DNA of 64,000 nucleotides from Rhodococcus sp. PAMC28707 (lineage in GTDB: Bacteria; Actinomycetota; Actinomycetes; Mycobacteriales; Mycobacteriaceae). This document shows, piece by piece, positions 30,441-40,973 of this stretch. Numbering within the stretch: position 1 is the first letter of the stretch; each line of letters starts with the position of its first letter. Made by a program: the position numbers and the translations under genes. The notes under the pieces are model-generated. The model had not been told where the DNA came from. It was given only the letters and a program-made list of their open reading frames with translations, and searched no databases. The stretch is from assembly GCF_004795915.1 (NCBI RefSeq), contig NZ_CP039253.1, forward strand, positions 372,001-436,000, read 5' to 3'.

Positions 30441-31109
30441 CTACGTCACTGCGATCGCGGTAACGATCAGACCGTCGGAGACGAGCCATCTTCCGTCGAA
30501 CGATGTCAGCGGCGGGCCGTCGATGGTTTCACCGGACACGAGGAGACGCGAGTGGAAGGTTCCGGAGACGTCGCCGCCGGAACCGGTGCGCTCGAACGTG
30601 ATGTGCGCATCCTCGAAACCCAACCATCGACCGGTCAAGGGTTCCCACGCCTTGTACGTCGCTTCTTTGGCGCAGAACAGCAAACGATCCCAGTGCACGT
30701 CCGTATCACCGGACGCGGTGCGTAGCCATGTTCGTTCGGCCTCGAGGCTAACGGCACCGAGAACTCCGTCGGGTAGTGCATCGTGTGGTTCGGCGTCGAT
30801 TCCGACGGAGCGAACCTGCATCGAATACGCCACGACTGCACCGCGATATCCGTCACAATGTGTCAGGCTCCCGACCACTCCCCTCGGCCATTGCGGGGCG
30901 CCCGAACTTCCTCGCATGATCGGCGCTGGATCGACACCCAGCTTGCCCATCGCCAGCCGGGCGCAATGGCGCGCAGAGCTGAACTCCCGCTTGCGCTTGT
31001 CCACTGCCTTGGCGACCAGATGAGCTTCGAGCGGATGCGGTTCCAGCCCTGGCGGGTCAGCGAACAATTCGGCGGCGACGACGCCATTTGGAAGGATCGA
31101 CTCGATCAC
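30441..31109 (-). CDS. pptT: 4'-phosphopantetheinyl transferase (PptT/EntD type)
   Basis: PptT attaches phosphopantetheine to acyl and peptidyl carrier domains, including the synthases of mycolic acids and siderophores. The 222-residue product shows the EntD-like N-terminus (IESILPNGVVAAELFAD), RHCARLAMGKLG, GVVGSLTHCDGYRGAVVA, the metal Asp-Glu in RSVGIDAEPHD and CAKEATYKAWEPLTGRWLGF. GTG 31109 overlaps the metallophosphoesterase stop and gives the family length (Mtb PptT is 227). The longer open frame upstream reads through the neighbour's coding sequence and is rejected. Confidence 0.93.
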   Translation of the reverse strand: MIESILPNGVVAAELFADPPGLEPHPLEAHLVAKAVDKRKREFSSARHCARLAMGKLGVDPAPIMRGSSGAPQWPRGVVGSLTHCDGYRGAVVAYSMQVRSVGIDAEPHDALPDGVLGAVSLEAERTWLRTASGDTDVHWDRLLFCAKEATYKAWEPLTGRWLGFEDAHITFERTGSGGDVSGTFHSRLLVSGETIDGPPLTSFDGRWLVSDGLIVTAIAVT

Positions 31110-32029
31110 TGCTGAGACCTCATCTTCTCGACTTCGGCTTCCATCTCGGGTGTCACCTTGAAGTGCCCGCCCCACTTGTTCAAGGTGCCCTCGGGGTACT
31201 CCGGCACGGGAAGTATCTGTCTGAGCACGTTGTCGGGCAGCCCGCGCCGCTGCCATTCGCGTGGATATCCGACCGAGACTTCCTCGAATCGCACCCCGTC
31301 GTAATACGTCGTACGAGGGATGTGAAGGTGCCCGTACACCGCGCACAGGGCGTTATAGCGCGTATGCCAGTCGGCAGTCAGAGTAGAACCGCACCACAAC
31401 GCGAACTCCGGGTAGAAAAGCACCTCTGTGGGCTGTCGCACCAGCGGAAAATGGTTGATCAGCACCGTAGGGATCGACGGATCGAGCGCATCGAGTCTGG
31501 TCCTGGTGCTCTCGATGCGGGCTCGACACCATGCGTCTCGGCTGGCGTACGGCACACACGAAAGCAAGAACTCGTCGGTGGCGACGACATTCTTCTCTCG
31601 CGCGATCGCAAGCCCGTGTTCCTTGTCCACGGCCCCACGAGGGAGAAACGAGTAGTCGTACAGCAAGAACATCGGCACCAATCTCGCCGGTCCGCCTTCG
31701 CCCTCCCACAGAAGATAGGGGTCCTCGGGCGTGACGACGTCGATCTCACGGCACAGATTGACCAGGTACTCGTACCGCGCAGCACCGTGAATCTGCACTG
31801 GATCTTTGACCGTCGTCCACAGTTCGTGGTTGCCGGGTACCCAGATGACCTTGGCGAATCGACTTCTGAGCAACTCGAGTGCCCACTTGATGTCGTCGGT
31901 TTTCTCCGAGACGTCTCCCGCGACGATCAACCAATCTTCCGGTGATTCGGGGTGAATATCCTCGGTGACCGGGCGATTTCCTCGGTGACCGATGTGGATG
32001 TCACTCACTGCCCAGAGCTTTGCCGTCAC
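31106..32029 (-). CDS. Calcineurin-like metallophosphoesterase (Rv2795c-like)
   Basis: A 307-residue member of the metallophosphoesterase superfamily. Di-metal ligands are in order: DIHIGH (D-x-H), VAGDVSE, VPGNHELWTT, LINHFPLV and VYGHLHIPRTT. The M. tuberculosis homologue is also coupled to pptT, and that pairing has been linked to phosphopantetheine removal and PptT antagonism; here the four-base overlap shows the same coupling. GTG 32029 begins VTAKLWAVSDIH, matching the family; the frame extends 22 codons further upstream without support. Confidence 0.9.
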   Translation of the reverse strand: MTAKLWAVSDIHIGHRGNRPVTEDIHPESPEDWLIVAGDVSEKTDDIKWALELLRSRFAKVIWVPGNHELWTTVKDPVQIHGAARYEYLVNLCREIDVVTPEDPYLLWEGEGGPARLVPMFLLYDYSFLPRGAVDKEHGLAIAREKNVVATDEFLLSCVPYASRDAWCRARIESTRTRLDALDPSIPTVLINHFPLVRQPTEVLFYPEFALWCGSTLTADWHTRYNALCAVYGHLHIPRTTYYDGVRFEEVSVGYPREWQRRGLPDNVLRQILPVPEYPEGTLNKWGGHFKVTPEMEAEVEKMRSQQ

Positions 32030-32141
32030 AGGCCGTGTTCCTTCCCGATGAAATGATCTTCTGAACTGGTTGTCGATTCGGTAGACAACCAACACCCCAT
32101 CTTCCCTTCGGATTCCCGAGCGTTACCGGACAGGGTGCCGG

Positions 32142-32354
32142 ATGAGACACTGTCGACCTATGAACAACTTTTCCGCATCCGAGAAATCCGGTCTCACAGC
32201 AGGGCTGGTCCTCACTGTCATGGCCTCCGTTCTAGCGGGGATCGCCTCGGACAACTTCGTCTCCGGCTTTGTGATCACCGCAATCGTGTGCGCGATCGCA
32301 TTACTTGCGGCAACGTTCCTCGCTCGCTTCGTCAATACCCGTCGACGTCGATAG
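32142..32354 (+). CDS. Small two-helix membrane protein, 70 aa
   Basis: Not a recognised family. Two hydrophobic segments (about residues 19-36 and 42-62) flank a short loop (ASDNFVSG), and the C-terminus is Arg-rich (RFVNTRRRR), indicating an inside tail. ATG 32142 has a CAGGGTG ribosome-like site; ATG 32160 (64 residues) is the alternative. It is divergent from the metallophosphoesterase and 44 bases upstream of the molybdate locus. Confidence 0.55.
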   Translation: MRHCRPMNNFSASEKSGLTAGLVLTVMASVLAGIASDNFVSGFVITAIVCAIALLAATFLARFVNTRRRR

Positions 32355-32398
32355 CTCGCCTCGATCCTTTACGCACCTGCTGCTCTAGAGTTCTGTTC

Positions 32399-32809
32399 AT
32401 GCCGCATTCACGGATTCGAATCAAAGACGCGGCCGCACTTCTCGGCGTCAGTGACGACACCGTGCGTAGATGGATCGACAATGGAACACTCGTCGCGTAC
32501 AAGGACAACGCTGGTCGAAAAGTAGTCGACGGTGCCGCCCTGGCTGTATTCGCCCGCGAGCAGGCAACTCCTCCCCCGGATCCGACGGGCTCGGGAAGTT
32601 CGGCACGCAATCGATTGGTCGGTCTGGTGACCGCAGTGACGTCCGATACCGTGATGAGCGAGGTCGAGATGCAGTGCGGACCGTTCACCATCGTCTCGCT
32701 CATGAGCACCGAATCGGTACGCACGCTGGGTCTCGAGCCGGGCAGGGTTGCGGTGGCCGTGGTCAAGGCGACAACGGTCATCGTCGAAGCAGGACTCGAA
32801 GAACAATGA
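32399..32809 (+). CDS. HTH (excisionase/MerR-like) plus TOBE (Mop) domain protein
   Basis: A 136-residue protein with two parts. Residues 5-50 form a MerR/excisionase-type helix-turn-helix ([20 protein letters not shown]). Residues 70-132 form one TOBE/Mop domain ([20 protein letters not shown], then [19 protein letters not shown]), which binds molybdate or tungstate oxyanions. Together they suggest a molybdate-sensing regulator or molybdate store for the adjacent transporter. ATG 32399; the stop overlaps modB by four bases, so it is translated with the transporter. Confidence 0.85.
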   Translation: MPHSRIRIKDAAALLGVSDDTVRRWIDNGTLVAYKDNAGRKVVDGAALAVFAREQATPPPDPTGSGSSARNRLVGLVTAVTSDTVMSEVEMQCGPFTIVSLMSTESVRTLGLEPGRVAVAVVKATTVIVEAGLEEQ

Positions 32810-33651
32810 GCTCGACTGTCGAGGTGAAACCGACACGCTCCGGAAGAGGAGTACGCGGCGGCAACGAGGTCCGAGTCGGTCTACCCAGTTGGATCTTCGT
32901 CCCCGCAGCGTTGGGTGCGTTGTTCGTCGTCACCCCGTTGCTGGCCATTCTGTTGAAGATCGATTGGCCGAACTTCATCGCCCTCGTCTCCTCGGAGTCA
33001 TCACGAACGGCATTACTCCTCAGCCTCCGGACGGCAGCAACGAGCACCGCGGTGTGCATCGCTATAGGTATACCGATGGCACTGGTGTTGGCCCGATCGG
33101 AGTTTCCCGGTCAGTCCATTCTCAGAGCGTTGGTGCTGCTCCCACTCGTCCTTCCACCCGTCGTCGGCGGAATTGCATTGCTGTACACCTTCGGTCGGCT
33201 CGGCCTCCTCGGCGAGCGACTGGAGGCGTGGGGCATCGGAATCGCATTCTCCACGACGGCGGTGGTGTTGGCCCAGACCTTCGTCTCGCTCCCCTTTCTG
33301 GTCGTCAGCCTCGAAGGAGCGTTGCGCAGCACGGGACGCGGATACGAGACCGTCGCCGCCACCTTGGGGGCTCGTCCGACGACGGTATTGCGCCGGGTGA
33401 CGCTCCCGCTGGTACTGCCGGGCCTGGTGTCGGGTGCCGTTCTTGCATTCGCCCGCGCCCTCGGCGAATTCGGTGCGACATTGACGTTCGCGGGCTCACT
33501 CGAGGGAGTCACGCGAACCCTGCCATTGGAGATCTACCTGCAGCGTGAAACCGATCCCGACGCCGCCGTGGCGCTGTCGCTCCTGCTGATCGTAGTGGCG
33601 GCAGTAATCGTCGTCGCCGCACGTGGGCGCCGGTTGGCCGGGGCCCTGTGA
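32806..33651 (+). CDS. modB: Molybdate ABC transporter permease
   Basis: The membrane subunit of a molybdate importer, 281 residues, with six main helices (first at about residues 29-48). The permease signature is visible: [20 protein letters not shown] with the EAA-type loop, followed by [15 protein letters not shown]. The polar N-terminal 25 residues are an extra cytoplasmic extension. Starts overlapping the HTH-TOBE gene and ends overlapping modC, but the binding-protein gene modA that usually precedes modB is absent. Confidence 0.92.
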   Translation: MSSTVEVKPTRSGRGVRGGNEVRVGLPSWIFVPAALGALFVVTPLLAILLKIDWPNFIALVSSESSRTALLLSLRTAATSTAVCIAIGIPMALVLARSEFPGQSILRALVLLPLVLPPVVGGIALLYTFGRLGLLGERLEAWGIGIAFSTTAVVLAQTFVSLPFLVVSLEGALRSTGRGYETVAATLGARPTTVLRRVTLPLVLPGLVSGAVLAFARALGEFGATLTFAGSLEGVTRTLPLEIYLQRETDPDAAVALSLLLIVVAAVIVVAARGRRLAGAL

Positions 33652-34715
33652 GCCGAATCAGCCTCGTCGCCGAAGTCGCCGAACGAGACCTGGACTTCAC
33701 TCTCGATGTCGAGAACGGCGAGGTCGTCGCGATTCTCGGACCGAACGGGGCCGGAAAGTCCTCGTTGCTCTCGCTCGTGGCAGGTCTACTCCGACCCGAC
33801 TCCGGACGGATCACCATCGGTGACGACGTAGTGACCGACACCGCCGAACGCACCTTCGTTCCAGCGTATGCCCGCGGCGTGGCCACGCTGTCACAGAACG
33901 CCCTCCTGTTTCCTCATCTCGACGCCGAAGCCAACGTTGCGTTCGCCCCCCGCAGTCGGGGGGTCGGTCGTCGCAAAGGAAGAGAGATTGCACGCACCTG
34001 GCTCGACGCAGTCGATGCACTCGATCTTGCGGACCGACGGCCGTCGCAGCTCTCTGGTGGGCAAGCACAACGCATCGCTCTCGCGCGCGCACTCGCAGCA
34101 CAGCCGCGAGTTCTCCTCCTCGACGAGCCGATGGCCGCATTGGACGTAGCCACCGCACCGGTGCTGCGCCGATTGCTTCGAACCGTCCTGCGTGAGCAAC
34201 GACGCACCGCACTCATCGTCACTCACGACCTCCTCGATGCGCTCGCATTGGCCGACACGATTGTGGTCGTGCAGTCCGGCCGAATCGTCGAGCGCGGACC
34301 GACCACAGACATTCTCACCGCGCCACGCAGTGAATTCGCCGCTCGGATCGCCGGTGTGAATTTGGTTCTCGGCGCTGCAGATTCTTCAGGTTCGTTGAGT
34401 ACCGCGCACGGCCTGACGGTTCATGGACACAGTACGACGCCGTCGGGTGCCGAGGCAGTGGCTGTCTTCAGCCCGGCGGCAGTGGCAGTACACCTCACAC
34501 AACCGTATGCCAGCCCACGCAACGTACTACCCGTCACGATCGTCGCAATGGACGTCTACGGCGCAACGGTTCGTGTTCGGGGTACATACGGCGGCCAAAG
34601 TCTCGTCGCGGACGTGACGGCGGCGGCGGTCTCGGAATTGGATCTGTCTCCGGGCATGGAGGTCTATTTCGTCGTCAAGAGCCAGGAAGTTGCTATTCAT
34701 CCGGCGTCGCGTTGA
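33648..34715 (+). CDS. modC: Molybdate ABC transporter ATP-binding protein
   Basis: The ATPase of the molybdate importer (355 residues). Walker A is GPNGAGKSS, the signature is [16 protein letters not shown], Walker B is [11 protein letters not shown] and the switch His is in [10 protein letters not shown]. The C-terminal region from about residue 285 is a TOBE (Mop) domain, [20 protein letters not shown], which can sense intracellular molybdate. Start GTG 33648 overlaps the modB stop. Ends overlapping the convergent MATE gene by 19 bases. Confidence 0.93.
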   Translation: MSRISLVAEVAERDLDFTLDVENGEVVAILGPNGAGKSSLLSLVAGLLRPDSGRITIGDDVVTDTAERTFVPAYARGVATLSQNALLFPHLDAEANVAFAPRSRGVGRRKGREIARTWLDAVDALDLADRRPSQLSGGQAQRIALARALAAQPRVLLLDEPMAALDVATAPVLRRLLRTVLREQRRTALIVTHDLLDALALADTIVVVQSGRIVERGPTTDILTAPRSEFAARIAGVNLVLGAADSSGSLSTAHGLTVHGHSTTPSGAEAVAVFSPAAVAVHLTQPYASPRNVLPVTIVAMDVYGATVRVRGTYGGQSLVADVTAAAVSELDLSPGMEVYFVVKSQEVAIHPASR

Positions 34716-36040
34716 ATGTCGGCGCCCGCGAGCGCCCACCGACCCGAGAGTGTCCGCAGTACCACCGCGATCGCCCGCAGCGACACGAATACGCCTAGAC
34801 CGACCCAGATTCCGGTCAATCCCCAGTCCAGCCCCAGCGACAACCAGATGAAGGGCAGAAAACCCAGTAGGGCACATACCAGTGTGGCGGTCCGGAGGAA
34901 GGCTGCGTCTCCGCTACCCAACAGAACTCCGTCGAGGGCGAACACGATTCCGGCGATCGGAATGATAGCCACGAATATCCACCAGATCGAGTGCATCTGA
35001 TCCACCACGGCTGGATCTGTGGTGAACAGCTCGGGAATCACCGGCACGCCGGCCGCGAACATCGCTGCCAGGACGATCGCGAACATGGTGGACCACGCGG
35101 TCAATCGCCAACCCAGCTTGGTGGCGCCACGGACGTCGCCTTTGCCCAAAGCAGCGCCGACAAGTGTTTGAGCCGCGATGGCCAAAGAATCAAGAGTCAA
35201 CGACACGAGATTCCACAACAGCAGGACAACCTGATTGGCAGCGACAGCGGCGGCTCCGAACCGGGCGGCCACTGCAGCAGCCGACAAGAAGCACGCTTGG
35301 AACGCCAGGCTACGCAGGACGAGATCGCGACCGAGAATCAACTGCACTCGCATCACCGACCACCTGGGCCGAAGCGGAACCCCGGCACGCGAAATCGCGC
35401 CGATGAACAGACACCCTGCGATCGACTGGCCCACCAGGTTCGCTACCGCCGACCCGAGAAGTTCCAGTCGCGGAAACCCGAGCAGACCGTGTACCAACAA
35501 CGGGCACAGCACGCCCGAGACCAACAGCCCGAAAACTACGAAACGAAGCGGCCTCCTGGTGTTCTGAACACCCCTCATCCACCCATTGCCCGCCATCGAA
35601 ATCAGGATGAAAGGTACACCGAATACAGCGATCCGGAACCACGCGGTAGCTTCCTCGGCGATCTCACCGCCGCCGCCGATGACAAAGAGAATCGGAGCCG
35701 CCAGCACCTGCATCACGGCCACGATCGCCACACCCAGCGCAACGGCGAGCCACGTCGCCTGGACGCCCTCACCGACCGCGTCCCTCTCGCGCCCGGCACC
35801 GTGCATTCGAGCGGCACGCGCCGTTGTGCCGTACGAGAGAAACGTCAGCTGTGTGCTGACCTGAGTCAGAACCAGACCGCCGACGGCCAGTCCAGCAAGC
35901 GGAAGCGCACCCAGCCTGCCCACCACTGCCGCGTCGAAAAGCAAGTAAAGCGGCTCAGCCGCGAGGACACCGAGTGCAGGGAGGGCCAAACCGAGAATTC
36001 TGCGCGGGGACGCCTCCGCCGAAGCAGTGGATTCGACCAA
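34697..36040 (-). CDS. MATE family exporter (DinF-like)
   Basis: A multidrug/toxin or metabolite exporter of the MATE family (447 residues, 12 helices). Typical segments are ALPALGVLAAEPLYLLFDAA, GRLGALPLAGLAVGG, then NTRRPLRFVVFGLLVSGVL and the second-half repeat around AAVAANQVVLLLWNLVS. The neighbour order (MATE then DHH then rbfA) is that of Rv2836c (dinF)-Rv2837c-rbfA. The start is TTG 36040, six bases after the DHH stop; no ATG or GTG is available nearby. Export substrate unknown. Confidence 0.88.
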   Translation of the reverse strand: MVESTASAEASPRRILGLALPALGVLAAEPLYLLFDAAVVGRLGALPLAGLAVGGLVLTQVSTQLTFLSYGTTARAARMHGAGRERDAVGEGVQATWLAVALGVAIVAVMQVLAAPILFVIGGGGEIAEEATAWFRIAVFGVPFILISMAGNGWMRGVQNTRRPLRFVVFGLLVSGVLCPLLVHGLLGFPRLELLGSAVANLVGQSIAGCLFIGAISRAGVPLRPRWSVMRVQLILGRDLVLRSLAFQACFLSAAAVAARFGAAAVAANQVVLLLWNLVSLTLDSLAIAAQTLVGAALGKGDVRGATKLGWRLTAWSTMFAIVLAAMFAAGVPVIPELFTTDPAVVDQMHSIWWIFVAIIPIAGIVFALDGVLLGSGDAAFLRTATLVCALLGFLPFIWLSLGLDWGLTGIWVGLGVFVSLRAIAVVLRTLSGRWALAGADIQRDAG

Positions 36041-36046
36041 GATCGA

Positions 36047-37042
36047 TCAACCGAGTGCGGCGATGAGGGACGCGACGACGTCGGACTTGGAACCAGTAGC
36101 TGTGTACCCCGAAGCTTTACGATGGCCGCCGCCACCGAGAGACGTTGCCACAAGGGAAACGTCGACCTGTGTCCTCGCGCGCAACGACACGGTCCAGTCG
36201 TCACCACTCTGCTGTTTGAGTACCGCCGCCACTTCGGCTTCGGTCGCGGTGCGGACGATGTCGATGACGCTCTCGATCTCTTCCGAGCGAAGGCCTGCGG
36301 AGTCTTCGCGCAAAATCGCGGTATAGACGAGCCCGAGTCCGCCCGCCGCGTCCGGGACCAGCTCTGCCGCTCCGAGAACCGATCCCAACATCGGCAACCA
36401 CGCGAACGGATGCGTATCGAGCAACTTCCGCGTCAGCGCAGCCCCGTCGATACCGGTCGCAAGTAGACGTTCGGCAAGAGTATGAGAGCCGGGCTGCACC
36501 CAACGAAACGATCCGGTGTCGGTGACAAGACCGGCAAACAGGCATTCGGCCAGATCTCGATCGATGTCGACATTCCATGCGTCGAACAGCCGAGCGATCA
36601 CCGCGGTGGTCGAAACTGCGTTCTCATCGACCACGTTCCAGGTGCCGAACCGAGTATTGGACCGATGATGATCGATGACGAGCGTGGAATGTGCAGCATC
36701 GACTCGGTCGGACAGTGCTCCGAGCCGACCCTTGCTCCCGGCATCGACTGTGACCACGAGATCGACGTCGACTCGCACGTCACCGGCCGGTACCAAGAGC
36801 TCGCGGCCCGGTAGTGCGTCCATCGACCCCGGCAGCTCGGCAGGCGTCGCAAACGACACCTGCACGTCCACTCCACGACGCGAAAGAACCAACCCCAGTG
36901 CGAGACCGCTACCGATGGTGTCGGCATCCGGATGGATGTGACACAGCACGGTGACGGATCGGGCAGCCTCCAACAGTTCTATCGCATGAGCGAAATCGTC
37001 CTGCGTCTCTGCCACAGGCCGGGCCCTTGGGGTCGTCGTCAC
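36047..37042 (-). CDS. DHH phosphoesterase (NrnA-type oligoribonuclease / pAp phosphatase)
   Basis: A 331-residue DHH/DHHA1 protein. The DHH part has CHIHPDADTIGSGLAL, VTVDAGSKGR and the hallmark VIDHHRSNTRFG; the C-terminal DHHA1 part has LRARTQVDVSLVATSLGGGG followed by HRKASGYT. The M. tuberculosis homologue Rv2837c degrades short RNAs and cyclic dinucleotides and dephosphorylates pAp, so a role in c-di-AMP/nano-RNA turnover is likely. GTG 37042 lies a few bases after the rbfA stop and follows an AGAG stretch. Confidence 0.92.
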   Translation of the reverse strand: MTTTPRARPVAETQDDFAHAIELLEAARSVTVLCHIHPDADTIGSGLALGLVLSRRGVDVQVSFATPAELPGSMDALPGRELLVPAGDVRVDVDLVVTVDAGSKGRLGALSDRVDAAHSTLVIDHHRSNTRFGTWNVVDENAVSTTAVIARLFDAWNVDIDRDLAECLFAGLVTDTGSFRWVQPGSHTLAERLLATGIDGAALTRKLLDTHPFAWLPMLGSVLGAAELVPDAAGGLGLVYTAILREDSAGLRSEEIESVIDIVRTATEAEVAAVLKQQSGDDWTVSLRARTQVDVSLVATSLGGGGHRKASGYTATGSKSDVVASLIAALG

Positions 37043-37047
37043 CTCTA

Positions 37048-37515
37048 TCAGTCCACGTCGGTCGACTCGGAACCGTCGACCGTCTCCCGCGGCGCCTTGT
37101 ACGGATCTGCGTCACCCGCAGGCTTGGCCGATGCTGCCGCTCTGGCGACCTCGCTGTCGGCAAGGCGTGCGCGCTCGAGAAGTCCTTCCATATGCCGCGC
37201 AGTGTCCGGAACGGTATCGGTCACGAACGTCAACGACGGCGTGAAGCGAACACCGGTCCCTGCACCGACTTTCGACCGAAGTACACCTTTGGCCTTCTCC
37301 AACCCCGCAGATGCAGCCTGCAGATCCGGGGCCGTATCCAGGTCTTCGCCCATCACCGTGTAATACACGGTTGCGTCGTGCAGATCCGCTGTCACCTTGC
37401 AGTCGGTGACGGTCACGAACGCCAGACGGGGATCTTTGATCTCATGATCGATCGCCGTGGCGACGATGGCGGCAATTCGCTTGGCGAGCTTGCGGGCTCT
37501 CGCTGGATCCACCAT
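37048..37515 (-). CDS. rbfA: 30S ribosome-binding factor A
   Basis: RbfA is a KH-fold factor needed for 16S rRNA 5'-end maturation and cold adaptation. The 155-residue protein has [53 protein letters not shown] and a conserved [18 protein letters not shown] near the C-terminus, then an acidic tail. ATG 37515 is chosen because it fits the family N-terminus and has AGGAG ten bases upstream; ATG 37533 would add six residues. Confidence 0.95.
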   Translation of the reverse strand: MVDPARARKLAKRIAAIVATAIDHEIKDPRLAFVTVTDCKVTADLHDATVYYTVMGEDLDTAPDLQAASAGLEKAKGVLRSKVGAGTGVRFTPSLTFVTDTVPDTARHMEGLLERARLADSEVARAAASAKPAGDADPYKAPRETVDGSESTDVD

Positions 37516-37544
37516 GTCAATCACGCTCCTCATATGGTTCCGAG

Positions 37545-37886
37545 TCAGTCCTCGGGACCGAAAATTCTTCTTCTGACCGCCAACAATTCCAGATCTTGCC
37601 GCTCCGCGATATGCCGTTCGCATTCGTCGAGCTTGTCGTGCAATCCGTCGATATCCGAACCGGCAGCTGCAATTCCGAACAACGACCGCCGAAAACGCCC
37701 GAGCTCGCCCGTCTCCTCAGCCGAAACCCCGAAGCTGTGTAACTCCGTGAGAACAGGATCGACCTTCGAACGCTTCTCAGCGAGCGAACGAACGTCGCCC
37801 AACAACACGTCCAACTCGAGCGCCCCCAGATACACGCGGCCATCCTTACTCAGGTCCGAGCGAAGAGCCGGCGGCGGTACTGACAT
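37545..37886 (-). CDS. DUF503 family protein
   Basis: A 113-residue protein of the DUF503 (YlxP) family, which typically lies between infB and rbfA, as here. The recognisable core is [42 protein letters not shown] and the end [14 protein letters not shown]. The first 15 residues are an extra leader; a start closer to the core is not available as ATG or GTG. A role in ribosome maturation has been proposed for the family from its position; the biochemistry is not known. Confidence 0.88.
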   Translation of the reverse strand: MSVPPPALRSDLSKDGRVYLGALELDVLLGDVRSLAEKRSKVDPVLTELHSFGVSAEETGELGRFRRSLFGIAAAGSDIDGLHDKLDECERHIAERQDLELLAVRRRIFGPED

Positions 37887-37960
37887 ACCGCCGCCGGCCC
37901 CTCGATCTCGTGCAGTGTTACTCCCCGATGCTCCACTACAGCACTACTGCTGCGAATCGA

Positions 37961-40876
37961 CTAGTCGCGAGCCTTTTCACGGAGCTCGTATGCCTCGACG
38001 ACATCGCCTACCTTGATGTCCGAGTACGTCACCGTAAGACCGCATTCGTAGCCCTCTCGCACCTCGACCACGTCCTCCTTTTCCCGCCGGAGCGAGGAAA
38101 TGGTGACGGTCTCGGCAACCACCTTGTTGTCACGCAGCAGTCGTGCTTTCGCATTGCGACGGATGGTACCCGAGGTGACGAGACAACCGGCAATACTTCC
38201 GACCTTCGAAGAACGGAACATTGCACGAATCTCGGCCTGGCCGAGCGCAACCTCTTCGTAGACCGGCTTGAGCATGCCCTTGAGCGCGCTTTCGATCTCG
38301 TCGATGGCCTGGTAGATCACCGAGTAGTACCGGATGTCGACGCCTTCACGGTTGGCCAGCTCGGTGGCCTTGCCCTCCGCTCGAACGTTGAATCCGATGA
38401 TGATCGCATTCGATGCCGACGCCAGGTTGACATTGGTCTCCGTCACGCCGCCGACGCCGCGGTCGATGACGCGCAGTTCGACCTCGTCGTCGATCTGGAT
38501 ACCGACCAGTGCCTCTTCGAGGGCCTCGACGGTTCCCGAGTTGTCACCCTTGAGGATCAAGTTCAGCTGTGAAGTCTCCCTCAACGCTGCATCGAGATCG
38601 TCCAGGCTGATGCGCTTACGAGACTTCGCGGCGAGCGCATTGCGCTTGCGAGCGTTGCGTCGATCGGCGATCTGACGGGCAATGCGATCCTCGTCGACGA
38701 CCAACAGGTTGTCGCCTGCACCGGGCACCGACGTGAAGCCGATGACCTGTACCGGACGGGACGGCAGTGCTTCGATGACATCTTCGCCGTGCTCGTCGAC
38801 CATTCGACGGACACGACCGTAGGCGTCACCGGCAACGATCGAGTCACCGACACGCAACGTTCCGCGGGCGATGAGCACGGTGGCAACCGGTCCACGACCA
38901 CGGTCGAGGTGCGCCTCGATGGCGACACCCTGAGCGTCCATATCCGGGTTGGCACGCAGATCCAGTGAGGCATCTGCTGTCAGCAACACAGCTTCGAGAA
39001 GTGCGTCGATGTTGGTGCCCTGCTTCGCCGAGATCTCCACGAACATCGTGTCGCCGCCGTATTCCTCGGCCACAAGTCCGTACTCGGTCAGCTGCTGCCG
39101 GATCTTGTCCGGGTTTGCGCCTTCCTTGTCGATCTTGTTGATCGCCACCACGATCGGGACATCTGCAGCTTGCGCGTGGTTGATCGCTTCGACCGTCTGC
39201 GGCATGACACCGTCGTCGGCTGCAACAACCAGGATCGCGAGGTCGGTTGCCTTGGCACCACGAGCACGCATGGCCGTGAAGGCCTCGTGACCCGGTGTAT
39301 CGATGAAGGTGACCAAACGCTCGTTGCCTTCGAGTTCGGTAAGCACCTGGTAAGCACCGATGTGCTGGGTGATGCCACCGGACTCGCCTTCGCGGACCGT
39401 GGTGTTTCGGATCGAGTCCAGCAGTCGCGTCTTGCCGTGGTCGACGTGACCCATGACCGTGACGACGGGGGGCCGCTGCTCCAAGTCCTCTTCACCGCCG
39501 GCGTCCTCGCCGTAGGTGAGGTCGAACGCGTTGAGCAGTTCGCGATCTTCGTCCTCGGGGCTGACGACCTGAACGACGTAGTTCATCTCGCCGCCGAGCA
39601 GTTCTAGGGTCTCGTCGTTCACGGACTGAGTGGCAGTGACCATCTCGCCGAGGTTGAACAAAGCCTGTACGAGTGCTGCTGGATTCGCATCGATCTTGTC
39701 CGCGAAATCGGACAGCGACGCGCCGCGGGCGAGACGGATGGTCTCACCGTTGCCGCGTGGCAACCTGACGCCACCGACAGCGGGTGCCTGCATGCTCTCG
39801 TACTCGGCGCGTTTTGCCCGCTTCGACTTGCGGCCACGACGAACTGCTCCGCCGGGTCGACCGAAAGCACCTGCAGCTGCACCGCGCTGACCTGGACGGC
39901 CACCGCCGCCGGGACGACCGCGGAAGCCACCTGCGGGAGCACCACCTGCGGGAGCACCACCGGGAGCACCCGGTGCGCCGCCACCGCGGTAACCGCCGGC
40001 GCCTGCGCCACCGGGACGACCACCTGGAGCACCGCCGGGACGGCCGCCGCCGGGGCGACCTGCCGCTGGGCTCGGACGTGCCGAACGGGTAGGCATCGCG
40101 CCGGGGTTGGGACGAGGAGGCATCGAACCCGGGCTCGGACGAGGTCCGCCGGGTCCTGCCGGGCGAGGTGCGCCCTGACCAGCGGCCGGACGTGCACCGC
40201 CCGCTGCTGCCGGACGAGGTCCACCCTGACCCGGAGCGGGTCGACTGCTACCAGCCGGGCGTGGTGCACCCGGCGCGGGGCGCGGGGCAGGACGCTCGGC
40301 GGGGGCAGACGAATACGGGTTGTTACCGACACGCGGAGCCTTGGGGCCCGGCTTGGGGCCGGGTGCGCCTGGCTTGGGACCTGCCGGGGCAGGCGCCGCT
40401 GTGGCCTCTGGAGTTACGTCGGCCGATGCTGCGGGAGCTTGTTCTACCGGAGCAGCGGGCGCCGGAACGGATGGTGCCGGAGCTGCCGGTGCAGGCACCG
40501 GAGTCGATACCGGCGCAACGGGAGCCTCGGCTGCGACTGGAGCTACCGGTTCCTGTGCTACGGGAGCAGCAGGAGTCGGGCGCGGGGTCGGCTTCGGTCC
40601 CGGACGAGGTCCACCGGGCTTGGCAGCCGAAGCCGGCTTCGGTGCGCTGGCCTGTTCGCCGCCACTGGCCTGTGCGCCATTGGAAGCACCGGTGACCGGA
40701 GCGGAATCCGGCTTGCCGGCCGGGAACGATTCACGGACACGACGCGCAACTGGCGCTTCTACCGTGGACGATGCGGATTTGACGAACTCGCCTTGCTCTT
40801 TGAGCCGTGCGAGTAGTTCTTTACTGGTTACACCGAGTTCTTTAGCCAACTCGTGTACGCGGGCCTTACCTGGCAC
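37961..40876 (-). CDS. infB: Translation initiation factor IF-2
   Basis: IF-2 is the GTPase that brings initiator tRNA to the 30S subunit. The 971-residue protein starts with an IF2_N domain ([20 protein letters not shown]), then a long low-complexity region rich in Pro, Ala, Gly and Arg (about residues 60-350), a second IF2_N-like segment and the G domain: G1 [15 protein letters not shown]3 DTPGHEAF and G4 NKID. Domains II-IV follow to the C-terminus. GTG 40876 is preferred to GTG 40888, because AGGAGA lies properly before it. It is downstream of nusA and ylxR as usual. Confidence 0.96.
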   Translation of the reverse strand: MPGKARVHELAKELGVTSKELLARLKEQGEFVKSASSTVEAPVARRVRESFPAGKPDSAPVTGASNGAQASGGEQASAPKPASAAKPGGPRPGPKPTPRPTPAAPVAQEPVAPVAAEAPVAPVSTPVPAPAAPAPSVPAPAAPVEQAPAASADVTPEATAAPAPAGPKPGAPGPKPGPKAPRVGNNPYSSAPAERPAPRPAPGAPRPAGSSRPAPGQGGPRPAAAGGARPAAGQGAPRPAGPGGPRPSPGSMPPRPNPGAMPTRSARPSPAAGRPGGGRPGGAPGGRPGGAGAGGYRGGGAPGAPGGAPAGGAPAGGFRGRPGGGGRPGQRGAAAGAFGRPGGAVRRGRKSKRAKRAEYESMQAPAVGGVRLPRGNGETIRLARGASLSDFADKIDANPAALVQALFNLGEMVTATQSVNDETLELLGGEMNYVVQVVSPEDEDRELLNAFDLTYGEDAGGEEDLEQRPPVVTVMGHVDHGKTRLLDSIRNTTVREGESGGITQHIGAYQVLTELEGNERLVTFIDTPGHEAFTAMRARGAKATDLAILVVAADDGVMPQTVEAINHAQAADVPIVVAINKIDKEGANPDKIRQQLTEYGLVAEEYGGDTMFVEISAKQGTNIDALLEAVLLTADASLDLRANPDMDAQGVAIEAHLDRGRGPVATVLIARGTLRVGDSIVAGDAYGRVRRMVDEHGEDVIEALPSRPVQVIGFTSVPGAGDNLLVVDEDRIARQIADRRNARKRNALAAKSRKRISLDDLDAALRETSQLNLILKGDNSGTVEALEEALVGIQIDDEVELRVIDRGVGGVTETNVNLASASNAIIIGFNVRAEGKATELANREGVDIRYYSVIYQAIDEIESALKGMLKPVYEEVALGQAEIRAMFRSSKVGSIAGCLVTSGTIRRNAKARLLRDNKVVAETVTISSLRREKEDVVEVREGYECGLTVTYSDIKVGDVVEAYELREKARD

Positions 40877-40973
40877 TGCTCTCCTCACTGAGAGGCCGAG
40901 CGAGGAATGGTGCCCGCACGACCTCGGGTTATCTCCGATGGACGTTCATCGTTGGTGCTTCACGGTGTGCTCA

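Noticed and set aside
34991-36466. A 491-codon plus-strand frame opposite the MATE and DHH genes
   Set aside because: Extreme Gln/Arg/Glu/His composition, no domain or membrane segments, and it spans two well-supported genes on the other strand.
37516-37623. Longer rbfA start upstream of ATG 37515
   Set aside because: The added residues overlap the DUF503 gene and do not fit the RbfA N-terminus, while a good ribosome site precedes ATG 37515.
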